The notes under the pieces were generated by a model. The model was not told the DNA's origin. It was given only the letters and a program-made list of their open reading frames with translations, and searched no databases. DNA of 36,410 nt from Flavobacteriaceae bacterium. GTDB taxonomy: Bacteria; Bacteroidota; Bacteroidia; Flavobacteriales; Flavobacteriaceae. Both the position numbers and the translations under genes were made by a program. Of the stretch, positions 9,901 to 17,124 are shown in pieces (the first letter of the stretch is position 1; each line of letters begins with the position of its first letter). Location: assembly GCA_021647885.1 (NCBI GenBank), contig JAKITV010000022.1, forward strand, positions 1 through 36,410, written 5' to 3'.

Positions 9901-11368
9901 TATTTATGTCTTTAGAAAAATTTACTAAACCATTAAATTGTAAATCCAAATTTTTATCGTTAGCAACCAAATTACCATTAAATATCATGTCTTGTATGTT
10001 CCCTGAAACCACAATATCATTGTAACTGTAATTATTATACTCTAAATTATAAATATCTCCTTCTACAAAAGTATTAAGTAATTGTTTTGTAAATCCCTTA
10101 CCTACCACATCTAGATTTACTGATACCTTTCCAACTTTTGGATCGTTCATTAAATTGCCTAAGTTAAAATCGTCTAAAGTTATATTCCCTTTGTATGAAG
10201 CATTATCGATTTCATCAATGTTATTCATTTCTAAATTGGTAATGATATAACCCAATTTAGTATCTATGTCAATATCAGCTTTTACGGTTTTAGATGTAAC
10301 AACGGTTTTACCATTAATGGTAAACTTCCCAAAAGCATCTAAAGAAGATGGTAATGATTTACCAAGTACATTTGGAAGCAATGCTTTTAAATCTTTATAT
10401 GTTGAGGATAACCTGTTAAAGTTGGCATCCATAACAAAATTATCTTTCTCTTTATTAAACATGTTTTTAAAATTGATTGTTCCATCAATTAAAGTTTCAC
10501 GAGAAGTATTAAGAATTAAGTTGCTTGCAGTTAAATTATTCAATGTACCAAAAAGCGTAACATTTAATGTTGCACTTTGGTTTTTACCAAATTCGTTATA
10601 AAATCTATTAAGTTCGTTTAAAGCAATTTTTGAGTCAATAAAAGTTGCGTTAACCTTTACACTATCTGCAAAATGCTTCAAATCTTTTCTGTTATATTCA
10701 AATTTTAAATCTCCTTTAAGTATTGAGTTTTCAGTTTTAATTTGAAGAAAATCAAAAGTCATATCCTGTAAAGTGTACTTAAAATTGGTGGTTAAATTTT
10801 TAACCTTTACTCCTCTGGTATCATTAAAACTAAATTTATTTATTCTTGCGCTAACATCTGGTCCAAGAATTAAAAAATCGGTTGCATTAATATTCAAATC
10901 TTTAAAAACAAAGACCTGCTGCATGTCACGATTCTCATCGGTTAATCTAAATTCGCTATCGTAAATTGAAAGATCACTGGAGGACAACAAAAAAGTATTA
11001 ACTTTTTTTTCTGCTTTTTCAGGTTTTTCTTTATCAAACTTTGCAACAAAAATATCTAGGTTAGTCTCTGTTTCACCTTCATAAGTTTTTAAATTAAACG
11101 TAAGTCCAATAACATCTATGTCTCCAAAGGTTAATTTATTATCATATAATTTTTTAAAACTTAAAATAGAAGTATTTAGCTCGATAATATTGAAGAGTGT
11201 ATCGCTTTTATGATCTTCTACATAAATATTCTTAAGCTCTACATCTCCATTAAATTGCAGTCCAACTTTTTCTATATTTATGTTGGTGCCAAAATCTTCA
11301 TTTAATTTTTCGGTTGCATATTTTCCTAAACTAGTTTGTACAGCTGGAATGGAAAGTATTAACACCAA
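6959..11368 (-). CDS. tamB: Translocation/assembly module TamB-like protein (DUF490 domain)
   Basis: This is a very long (at least 1469 residues) periplasm-spanning protein with an N-terminal membrane anchor, a long run of beta-rich AsmA/TamB-like repeats and a C-terminal TamB (DUF490) domain. TamB proteins bridge the two membranes and take part in outer-membrane protein assembly and phospholipid transport. The C-terminal domain shows GGVITNIRGEVAGNARVTGR, GQLNLDKGGLSLPYLNIDY, FNMYGDFIADEGVYNF and GTLVWEGDPLKAQINIKAVY, all typical of Bacteroidota TamB. It ends in a charged tail (EKEKVEEEEDKE...). The start is uncertain: TTG at 11368 would cut the hydrophobic helix, whose residues (VAILLLLFIILV) lie just upstream in the same frame. 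The frame stays open to 11452, but no ATG, GTG or other TTG is present there. It is divergent from tsaD, as in many Flavobacteriia. Confidence 0.92.
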   Translation of the reverse strand: MVLILSIPAVQTSLGKYATEKLNEDFGTNINIEKVGLQFNGDVELKNIYVEDHKSDTLFNIIELNTSILSFKKLYDNKLTFGDIDVIGLTFNLKTYEGETETNLDIFVAKFDKEKPEKAEKKVNTFLLSSSDLSIYDSEFRLTDENRDMQQVFVFKDLNINATDFLILGPDVSARINKFSFNDTRGVKVKNLTTNFKYTLQDMTFDFLQIKTENSILKGDLKFEYNRKDLKHFADSVKVNATFIDSKIALNELNRFYNEFGKNQSATLNVTLFGTLNNLTASNLILNTSRETLIDGTINFKNMFNKEKDNFVMDANFNRLSSTYKDLKALLPNVLGKSLPSSLDAFGKFTINGKTVVTSKTVKADIDIDTKLGYIITNLEMNNIDEIDNASYKGNITLDDFNLGNLMNDPKVGKVSVNLDVVGKGFTKQLLNTFVEGDIYNLEYNNYSYNDIVVSGNIQDMIFNGNLVANDKNLDLQFNGLVNFSKDINNYDFSANVKYANLNAINFVSKDSISVLKGLVKMNMKGTNFDNAQGNVSFNNTLYKNQNDEYYFKDFSISSHFEEDIRHININSPDIIEGSLNGKFKFKEVVKLLENSLGNIYTNYVPHELASDQFINFNFKIYNKIADVFYPDLKLGSNTFIKGRVESDAKNFNLTFKSPQIRLKDYFADNIQLKIDNKNPLFNTYIEVDSINTKYYNASKFSLINVTLKDTLFIKTEFKGGKSNKDNFDLNLYYTINEDNKSVFGFKKSKIEFKNNLWYVNEEKNHSNKIEFDRYFQNIKIDDLRLSHLKEEIELSGIIRDSSYKNINLNFKDVELAKITPRIDSLALAGNVNGQLNLQQQNDVYLPESNITIDDFKVNNFNLGSFKANIIGNESLTNYNVNVTLKEDENESLSVVGNIDVSGKNSTLDLDIDFNKFILNPLNPFGGGVITNIRGEVAGNARVTGRLQRPQINGQLNLDKGGLSLPYLNIDYAFEDDTAITLNTSKQQSFVFNNARLFDSEYFSNATLSGSINHVNFSKWSLGLTLNTSRLLVLNTSDSEDAMYFGTAFVGGNININGPTDQLVIKANVVSEEGTVFKIPLNDVDTFGDHSYIHFLSPEEKEARLKGELIVLDHIKGLELDFDLEVNENAEIEIVIDKDTGSSIRGRGNGVILAQINTNGKFNMYGDFIADEGVYNFVYGGLIQKEFNVEQGGTLVWEGDPLKAQINIKAVYDGIQANPSILLDNPINRSIPVEVEIHLTGELEKPNPIFNLSFPSVNTTLNSELNYRLDDNESMQFQALSLLATGSFTNQLRIDQQAIYGNLAERASAILNSFFSDSDGKLQLGLDYQIGENRPEYQTDDRLGVTLSTNLNDRILINGKVGVPIGGVNETVVAGDFEIEVLLNEDGNFSMKFFNRENSIRNFGEQIGYIQGMGISYNVEFDNFKELLDKIFKGNKKPKVEKEKVEEEEDKEASLPEHHSFKKKDTKRQ

Positions 11369-11557
11369 AATGATGAAAAGCAGTAGCAGGATTGCTACAA
11401 TTTTTGATACTATTTTTAATACTTTTTTGATACGTGATAAAGTTATAACTTTCTATAAGAATAAACTACATTTCTTTAGCAAATGCCTCTTTAAAACTTC
11501 TGTCTAATGTAAACTACTTTAACTATAATTACTCATCCAATAAAAAAATAAAATGAG

Positions 11558-11565
11558 TAGTTTTG
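11558..11565 (+). promoter_or_regulatory. Promoter -7 motif for the tsaD operon
   Basis: TAGTTTTG matches the Bacteroidota TAnnTTTG box exactly and lies 77 bp ahead of the tsaD ATG in the divergent tamB/tsaD gap. No clear -33 TTG is seen at normal spacing. Confidence 0.55.
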
Positions 11566-11641
11566 TATTTACGAAAAAAATGAAAGGTTTAGACTTTTAT
11601 TTAAACACAAATTTAACAATTATTGTGCCTAAATTTTGCTA

Positions 11642-12664
11642 ATGACTAAACAGAATATTTACATACTCGGAATTGAATCGTCTTGCGATGACACAGCTGC
11701 TTCGGTAATTTACAACGGAAAAATTCTAAGCAATGTTGTAGCGAACCAAAAAATACACCAAGAATATGGTGGAGTTGTTCCAGAATTGGCCTCGAGAGCG
11801 CATCAGCAAAATATTGTTCCTGTTGTACATCAGGCTTTACAAAAAGCAAATATTAAAAAAGAACAACTTAATGCTATTGCGTTTACTCGTGGACCTGGAT
11901 TAATGGGCTCTTTGCTTGTTGGAACTTCTTTTGCTAAATCTTTGGCTTACGGATTAAATATTCCTTTAATAGATGTAAACCATATGCAAGCGCATATCTT
12001 GGCACATTTTATTGATGAAGAAGGATTTGATAAGCCAGAGTTTCCTTTTTTGGCAATGACCATTTCTGGAGGTCATACTCAAATTGTGAAGGTGAGCAGT
12101 TATTTTAATATGGACGTTATTGGCGAAACTATTGATGATGCTGTTGGAGAAGCTTTCGATAAAAGCGGAAAAATTTTAGGACTCAATTATCCTGCTGGTC
12201 CAGAAATTGATAAACTTGCCCAACTGGGAAACCCAAAAGCGTTTCAATTTACAAAGCCTAAAGTTGAAGGATTAAATTTTAGCTTTTCTGGTTTAAAAAC
12301 CGCAATTCTTTATTTTATTCAGCGAGAAATAAAGGCTAATCCAAACTTTATAAAAGAAAACCTAAACGATATTTGTGCTTCTATTCAATATACTATTATT
12401 GAGATTTTGATCGATAAACTGAAACTTGCCTCAAAGCAAACTGGAATAAAACAAATTGCTATTGGTGGTGGTGTTTCGGCAAATTCTGGCATACGACAGG
12501 CATTAAAAGATGGTGAGCAAAAATATGGATGGAAGAGTTATATACCTAAATTTGAATTTACTACAGACAATGCTGCAATGATTGCCATTGTTGGCTATTT
12601 AAAATATTTAGACAAAGATTTTGCAGAGCAAGATGTTACGGCTTCTGCGAGACTTAAAATTTGA
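11642..12664 (+). CDS. tsaD: tRNA N6-adenosine threonylcarbamoyltransferase TsaD
   Basis: The 340-residue product transfers the threonylcarbamoyl group to A37 of ANN-decoding tRNAs (t6A). It belongs to the Kae1/Qri7/TsaD ASKHA family. GIESSCDDTAAS at 10-21 starts the fold, and HMQAHILAHF gives the metal-binding histidines 114 and 118. SGGHTQIV, DDAVGEAFDK, NFSFSGLKTA and a late TTDNAAMIA aspartate are all present. I take ATG at 11642 as the start; an in-frame TTG six bases upstream would add only two residues. The last gene needed for threonylcarbamoyl-AMP synthesis, tsaC, is at 28896, so both t6A enzymes are in this window. It is followed after 2 bp by rsmE. Confidence 0.97.
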   Translation: MTKQNIYILGIESSCDDTAASVIYNGKILSNVVANQKIHQEYGGVVPELASRAHQQNIVPVVHQALQKANIKKEQLNAIAFTRGPGLMGSLLVGTSFAKSLAYGLNIPLIDVNHMQAHILAHFIDEEGFDKPEFPFLAMTISGGHTQIVKVSSYFNMDVIGETIDDAVGEAFDKSGKILGLNYPAGPEIDKLAQLGNPKAFQFTKPKVEGLNFSFSGLKTAILYFIQREIKANPNFIKENLNDICASIQYTIIEILIDKLKLASKQTGIKQIAIGGGVSANSGIRQALKDGEQKYGWKSYIPKFEFTTDNAAMIAIVGYLKYLDKDFAEQDVTASARLKI

Positions 12665-12666
12665 TT

Positions 12667-13371
12667 ATGCAATTATTCTATAATCCTGATATTACAAATG
12701 AAACAGAGCAATTTTCTTTTAACAAAGAAGAAAGTAAGCATATTGTTAAAGTACTTCGGAAAAACACTGGAGACAAATTACATATTACAAATGGGAAAGG
12801 TTGGCTGTTTACATCTGAAATAATAATTGCGAACATCAAAAACTGTGTGGTTTCAATCGAGACCAAAACGCTACAACCCAAACGGAACTACAATTTACAT
12901 TTAGCAGTTGCTCCTACAAAAATGAACGATCGCTACGAGTGGCTTTTGGAAAAGGCTACCGAAATTGGTATAGACAGCATCACTCCTATTATTTGCGACC
13001 ATAGCGAACGTAAAATTATTAAGCAAGAACGTTTTGAGAAGATATTGCAATCTGCAATGAAGCAGTCGCTTCAATGTTATTTACCAAAATTAAACCAAGT
13101 AATATCATTTAAGGATTTTATCAAACAAGAATTTAACGGACAATTATTTATTGCACATTGCGAGGAAACCGATAGAAAATCTCTAAAGCAAGTGCTCCAG
13201 CCAAAACAAGACATTACCATTTTAATTGGTCCTGAAGGTGATTTTTCTGTTAAAGAAATTGAAATGGCAATTCAAAATAAATTTATTCCAGTAACTTTGG
13301 GAGAAACCAGACTGCGAACCGAAACTGCTGCTATTGTAGCATGTCATAGTGTAGCATTTATAAACGAATAA
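12667..13371 (+). CDS. rsmE: 16S rRNA (uracil1498-N3)-methyltransferase
   Basis: This 234-residue SPOUT-family methyltransferase methylates U1498 of 16S rRNA with S-adenosylmethionine. An N-terminal PUA-like region (MQLFYNPDI...) binds RNA. The C-terminal trefoil knot shows LIGPEGDFSVKE around 186-197 and LGETRLRTETAAIVA at 211-225, the standard RsmE SAM-binding loops. ATG at 12667 starts two bases after the tsaD stop; a TTG at 12661 in frame would overlap tsaD and add two residues. The stop is one base from the next start, so tsaD, rsmE and the DUF4159 gene form one operon. Confidence 0.95.
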   Translation: MQLFYNPDITNETEQFSFNKEESKHIVKVLRKNTGDKLHITNGKGWLFTSEIIIANIKNCVVSIETKTLQPKRNYNLHLAVAPTKMNDRYEWLLEKATEIGIDSITPIICDHSERKIIKQERFEKILQSAMKQSLQCYLPKLNQVISFKDFIKQEFNGQLFIAHCEETDRKSLKQVLQPKQDITILIGPEGDFSVKEIEMAIQNKFIPVTLGETRLRTETAAIVACHSVAFINE

Positions 13372-13372
13372 C

Positions 13373-14014
13373 ATGAAATATCTTTGTTCTTTGCTCTTTG
13401 TTCTTTGTTCTTTTTTCTCATTCTCACAAGACATCGCCATATTAAAATACAAAGGAGGTGGTGATTGGTATAGCAATCCAACGGCTTTACCAAATCTTAT
13501 AAAATTTTGTAATGCAAACATTAACACTAAAATTAATGAGAAACCTCAAACCGTAGAAACCGGAAGTACAGATATTTTTCAGTATCCATTTTTACACATG
13601 ACAGGTCATGGTAATGTTTTTTTTAACGAAATAGAAGTCGAAAATTTACGCAATTATTTAATCTCGGGAGGGTTTCTGCATATTGATGACAACTACGGAA
13701 TGCAACCTTACGTTATCAAAGAAATAAAAAAGATTTTTCCAAATGAAGAATTGGTTGAGCTTCCTTCAACTCACGAAATTTTTAATATCGCATTTAAGTT
13801 TCCTAAAGGATTACCCAAAATACATGAGCATGATGGTAAACGTCCACAAGCTCTTGGTATTTTTCATGAAGGCCGATTGGTATTGCTCTTTACTGTAGAA
13901 AGCGATTTAGGTGATGGCTGGGAAGATGCAGAAGTTCACAACGACCCAAAAGAAGTGAGAGAAAAAGCACTTAAAATGGGAGCAAATATTATTAAATATG
14001 TTTTTGGAAATTAA
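13373..14014 (+). CDS. DUF4159 domain exported protein
   Basis: This 213-residue protein has a Sec signal peptide (MKYLCSLLFVLCSFFSFS, cleavage near residue 19) followed by a DUF4159 domain. The family's recurrent motifs are visible: GGGDWYSNPTALPNL, GHGNVFFNEIEVENLRNYL, GGFLHIDDNYG and ELPSTHEIFN. DUF4159 proteins adopt a glutamine-amidotransferase-like fold and are found across Bacteroidota, but no activity is established. The gene begins two bases after rsmE. Its signal peptide is encoded by five near-perfect heptanucleotides (13383-13417). Confidence 0.88.
   Translation: MKYLCSLLFVLCSFFSFSQDIAILKYKGGGDWYSNPTALPNLIKFCNANINTKINEKPQTVETGSTDIFQYPFLHMTGHGNVFFNEIEVENLRNYLISGGFLHIDDNYGMQPYVIKEIKKIFPNEELVELPSTHEIFNIAFKFPKGLPKIHEHDGKRPQALGIFHEGRLVLLFTVESDLGDGWEDAEVHNDPKEVREKALKMGANIIKYVFGN
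13383..13417 (+). repeat. Heptanucleotide tandem repeat in a signal-peptide coding region
   Basis: Five consecutive 7-nt units are read as TTTGTTC, TTTGCTC, TTTGTTC, TTTGTTC and TTTTTTC. Seven is not a multiple of three, so gain or loss of a unit shifts the frame of the DUF4159 protein within its signal peptide. Confidence 0.75.
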
Positions 14015-14090
14015 ACTGAATTACGAATTAGGATTGACGGTTTTTGATTTCCCAAATCGTAACTCATAATTCTAAAATCTAAAATCACTT

Positions 14091-14591
14091 TTGCAGCTCA
14101 ACCATTACAATACCAACTTTAAACAGAGAACTTTTCCAATTATTCTTGTTTGCGATAATGTAACCAATTCATCAAATATTGGTAGTTTGTTTAGAATTGC
14201 TGATGCTTTTGGAATTGAAAAGGTTATTTTTTGTGGCGAAACAATTCCTCTCGGAAGAAAAATGACAAAAACGTCGAGAGCCACAGAAAAGGTTGTAACA
14301 TTTGAAGCTTATGAATCTGTTTCAAAAGTTGTTTCAGCTTTAAAAAAACAAAATTATACAATCATTTCCCTTGAAATCACAAGTAAAAGTTTACCAATTC
14401 ATACCTTTCCGTTTTCCAAAGAAAAACCTATTGCACTCATTGTTGGTGATGAAAATTTTGGAATTTCTGAAGAAGTTTTAAAACTTTCAGATACTGTGAT
14501 TCATATTAATATGTTTGGAAAAAACAGTAGTATGAATGTGGTACAAGCCACAAATATTGCTTTGTATGAGATTACTAAACAATTAATCTAA
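14091..14591 (+). CDS. SpoU/TrmH-family RNA 2'-O-methyltransferase
   Basis: This 166-residue single-domain SPOUT methyltransferase has the three SpoU motifs: SSNIGSLFRIADAFG (Asn29, Arg35), LIVGDENFGISEE, and a C-terminal INMFGKNSSMNVVQATNIA. It should methylate a ribose 2'-OH in tRNA or rRNA; the target nucleotide is not determined. The start is a TTG at 14091, and an in-frame stop lies 18 bp upstream. The resulting N-terminus (MQLNHYNTNF) agrees with remembered flavobacterial homologues. About 75 bp separates it from the DUF4159 gene, so it may be transcribed separately. Confidence 0.9.
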   Translation: MQLNHYNTNFKQRTFPIILVCDNVTNSSNIGSLFRIADAFGIEKVIFCGETIPLGRKMTKTSRATEKVVTFEAYESVSKVVSALKKQNYTIISLEITSKSLPIHTFPFSKEKPIALIVGDENFGISEEVLKLSDTVIHINMFGKNSSMNVVQATNIALYEITKQLI

Positions 14592-14669
14592 ATCGTTTTA
14601 TATATTTACTAAATGAAACGAGCATGTTAAAATTTTTATCACCCAATAGAATCATTAATAGCGAACAGT

Positions 14670-14685
14670 CCCGATAGCTATCGGG
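14670..14685. repeat. Perfect 16-bp palindrome CCCGATAGCTATCGGG, copy 1
   Basis: The perfect palindrome CCCGATAGCTATCGGG lies in the 125-bp gap before the AI-2E transporter gene, 31 bp ahead of its ATG. An identical copy is at 32487-32502, also in front of a gene. It is much more GC-rich than its surroundings and resembles dispersed REP-like elements known from flavobacterial genomes. A weaker inverted repeat (14593-14600 with 14614-14621) lies just after the upstream gene. Confidence 0.75.
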
Positions 14686-14716
14686 ATGACATTTAAAAAA
14701 CAATAGATATAAACAC

Positions 14717-15805
14717 ATGAATTCTAACACCATAACCAAAGGAATTTTAAAAGCACTTGCCATTGTTGTTGGTGTTTTTTTGTTGCTCTTCTTCCTTTAT
14801 AAAATACAATCTGTTCTTGTTTATATTGCAATAGCTGCTGTACTCTCTTTAATTGGACGACCAATTGTTCGGTTTTTAAAAGCAAAACTAAAGTTCAAAA
14901 ATACATTTGCGGTTATTGTAACAATGTTAGCATTAATTAGTCTTCTTGTTGGGCTTGTACGTATGTTTATACCTTTAATAGTAGAGCAAGGACATAATCT
15001 TTCTTTATTAAACATCGAAGAATTACAAGATAATATTGAAAACTTGTATCATCAAGTATCGGAATATTTTGCTATAAATAGTATAGATGTTGAGCAGTCT
15101 TTAAAGGATTCTAATTTACTTTCTAAATTAGATTATTCTATAATTCCAAATTTCTTAAATTCGGTTGTTAGTGGTTTTGGCAGTTTTAGCATAGGTTTAT
15201 TTTCAGTATTATTTATTGCATTCTTTTTGCTAAAAGACAGTCAGCTATTAGAACAAGGCATATTAATGTTTGTTCCAGACAGTAAAGAATCTAGGTTGAT
15301 AAAGTCTTTCGATAAAATAAAGGATTTACTATCTCGTTACTTTGTTGGCTTGATTCTTCAAATCTTGATTTTATTTGTTATTTACACCATTGTGTTACTC
15401 ATTTTTGGTATTAATAATGCCATTGTCATTGCATTTTTATGTGCTTTACTTAATCTTATTCCGTATGTTGGACCTTTGGTTAGTGCTTTGCTAATGATTA
15501 CACTTACCATGACTAGTAATCTTACTGAAAGCTTTAGCGAAGTGATTTTACCAAAAACCATTTATGTAATGATTGGGTTTATAATAGCTCAATTGGTAGA
15601 TAACTTTTTTAGCCAGCCTTTTATATTTTCTAAAAGTGTAAAATCTCATCCTCTAGAAATCTTTTTGGTTATTTTAATTGCTGGTTTACTTTTTGGAGTT
15701 GTTGGTTTAATTGTTGCCATACCAACTTATACTGCTATAAAAGTAATGCTGAAAGAGTTTTTATCTGAAAATAAAATCGTAAAACAACTTACCAAAGATT
15801 TATAA
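14717..15805 (+). CDS. AI-2E family (PerM/YdbR-type) membrane transporter
   Basis: This 362-residue integral membrane protein has about eight hydrophobic segments: roughly 10-27, 31-47, 62-85, a pair in 145-172, two in 215-265 and two in 285-350. LNLIPYVGPLVSALLM and the late FGVVGLIVAIPTYTAIKVML segment are characteristic of the AI-2E transporter (UPF0118) family. Members have been linked to autoinducer-2 export and to Na+/H+ antiport, so the substrate here is open. It is followed after 7 bp by the THUMP-like methyltransferase gene. Confidence 0.9.
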   Translation: MNSNTITKGILKALAIVVGVFLLLFFLYKIQSVLVYIAIAAVLSLIGRPIVRFLKAKLKFKNTFAVIVTMLALISLLVGLVRMFIPLIVEQGHNLSLLNIEELQDNIENLYHQVSEYFAINSIDVEQSLKDSNLLSKLDYSIIPNFLNSVVSGFGSFSIGLFSVLFIAFFLLKDSQLLEQGILMFVPDSKESRLIKSFDKIKDLLSRYFVGLILQILILFVIYTIVLLIFGINNAIVIAFLCALLNLIPYVGPLVSALLMITLTMTSNLTESFSEVILPKTIYVMIGFIIAQLVDNFFSQPFIFSKSVKSHPLEIFLVILIAGLLFGVVGLIVAIPTYTAIKVMLKEFLSENKIVKQLTKDL

Positions 15806-15812
15806 TTTTAAT

Positions 15813-16994
15813 TTGAATACTAGAATTTTAAATACTGAAATTCAAAATTTTATAAAAAATAATTTAAATTCTGATATCACAGAATTATTATTGAAAGGGT
15901 TTTCTTTTGAAGGTATTGAAGCACGAGAAATCATAAAACAAATTGAAGCCAAGAAAAAGTGCAAAAACAAACTTCCAACTTGGTTTAATTCTGAAAATAT
16001 TTATTATCCAAACAAGCTTAATATTGAGCAAACCTCTTCCGAAATCACTGCATATTATAAATCGCAACTAATTTCAGGCAATTCAATAATTGATATTACT
16101 GGTGGATTTGGAGTGGACAGCTATTATTTTTCAAAACATTTTAAAAGCGTTATACATTGTGAAATCGATGAAGAATTGTCTCAAATTGTAAAGCATAATT
16201 ATAAAGAACTAAATGCTTTTAATATAAATGCACAAAATGTAGATGGCATTGAATACACAAGAACAACATCAAAAAGTTTTGATTGGATTTTTGTAGATCC
16301 TTCCCGAAGACATGATACTAAAGGGAAAGTCTTCTTTTTAAAAGATTGCTTGCCAAACATTCCTGAACATTTAGGAATGCTATTTGAACATTCTAATAGT
16401 ATAATGATTAAAACGTCGCCTTTATTAGATATTTCTATTGGAATAGGTGAATTAAGAAATGTGAAAACTATTCATGTAGTCGCAGTAAACAACGAAGTAA
16501 AAGAATTGCTTTGGGTTTTAGAGAACGGTTTTAACAAGGATATTTCTATAAACACAGTTAATATTAAGAACAACGAGCAAGAAAACTTTAACTTTAAATT
16601 AATAGACGAACAGAACGCAGAAGTAAATTACAGTTTGCCACTCGCCTATTTATACGAGCCAAATTCTGCAATTCTAAAAGCTGGAGCATTTAAAAGTATT
16701 TCAAAACAATTTAATATTAGTAAACTTCATCAACATTCACACTTATATACAAGTGATGAACTGGTAGATTTTTCAGGTCGTTACTTCAAAATTATTGAAG
16801 TATTACCATATAATAAGAAAGCTATCCGAAAAGTATTAGGTTCAAAAAAAGCTAATGTAACTGTTAGAAATTTTCCTGAAACTGTAAATCAAATAAAAAA
16901 CAGGTTCAATATCCAAGATGGTGGAGATTTATATGTGTTTTTTACCATAAATTTAGATAATGAGAGAATTGTAATAATTACTTCCAAAGCTTAA
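15813..16994 (+). CDS. Class I SAM-dependent methyltransferase with PG_1098/THUMP-like C-terminal domains
   Basis: The 393-residue protein has a Rossmann methyltransferase core in the middle: IIDITGGFGVDSYYF is SAM motif I and DWIFVDPSRR is motif IV. A helical N-terminal region precedes it. The C-terminal part (GRYFKIIEVLPYNKKAIRK, ANVTVRNFPETVNQI) matches the PG_1098 ferredoxin-like and THUMP-like domains of Bacteroidota. An RNA substrate is likely but not shown. The start is TTG at 15813 (MNTRILNTEIQNF), seven bases after the transporter stop; no ATG gives a full N-terminus. The pair is probably co-transcribed. Confidence 0.88.
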   Translation: MNTRILNTEIQNFIKNNLNSDITELLLKGFSFEGIEAREIIKQIEAKKKCKNKLPTWFNSENIYYPNKLNIEQTSSEITAYYKSQLISGNSIIDITGGFGVDSYYFSKHFKSVIHCEIDEELSQIVKHNYKELNAFNINAQNVDGIEYTRTTSKSFDWIFVDPSRRHDTKGKVFFLKDCLPNIPEHLGMLFEHSNSIMIKTSPLLDISIGIGELRNVKTIHVVAVNNEVKELLWVLENGFNKDISINTVNIKNNEQENFNFKLIDEQNAEVNYSLPLAYLYEPNSAILKAGAFKSISKQFNISKLHQHSHLYTSDELVDFSGRYFKIIEVLPYNKKAIRKVLGSKKANVTVRNFPETVNQIKNRFNIQDGGDLYVFFTINLDNERIVIITSKA

Positions 16995-17066
16995 AAACTA
17001 TTTTTTTTGAAACAATCTCTACCTGTTACATCTAACTAAAGTTTAACCTTTTTAAAAAAATTTATC

Positions 17067-17074
17067 TATATTTG
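17067..17074 (+). promoter_or_regulatory. Promoter -7 motif for the DUF1800 operon
   Basis: TATATTTG is a perfect TAnnTTTG match 50 bp ahead of the ATG at 17125, in the 130-bp gap after the THUMP-like methyltransferase gene. No good -33 TTG is seen. Confidence 0.6.
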
Positions 17075-17124
17075 ACTTAATTAGTCCATTCAGTATATAA
17101 AAATTTAAATTATAATAACTGAAT

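Noticed and set aside
13222-13527. Leftward 101-codon frame across the rsmE/DUF4159 junction
   Set aside because: It is antisense to two well-supported genes, and its lysine/glutamate-rich repeat derives from the heptanucleotide tract.
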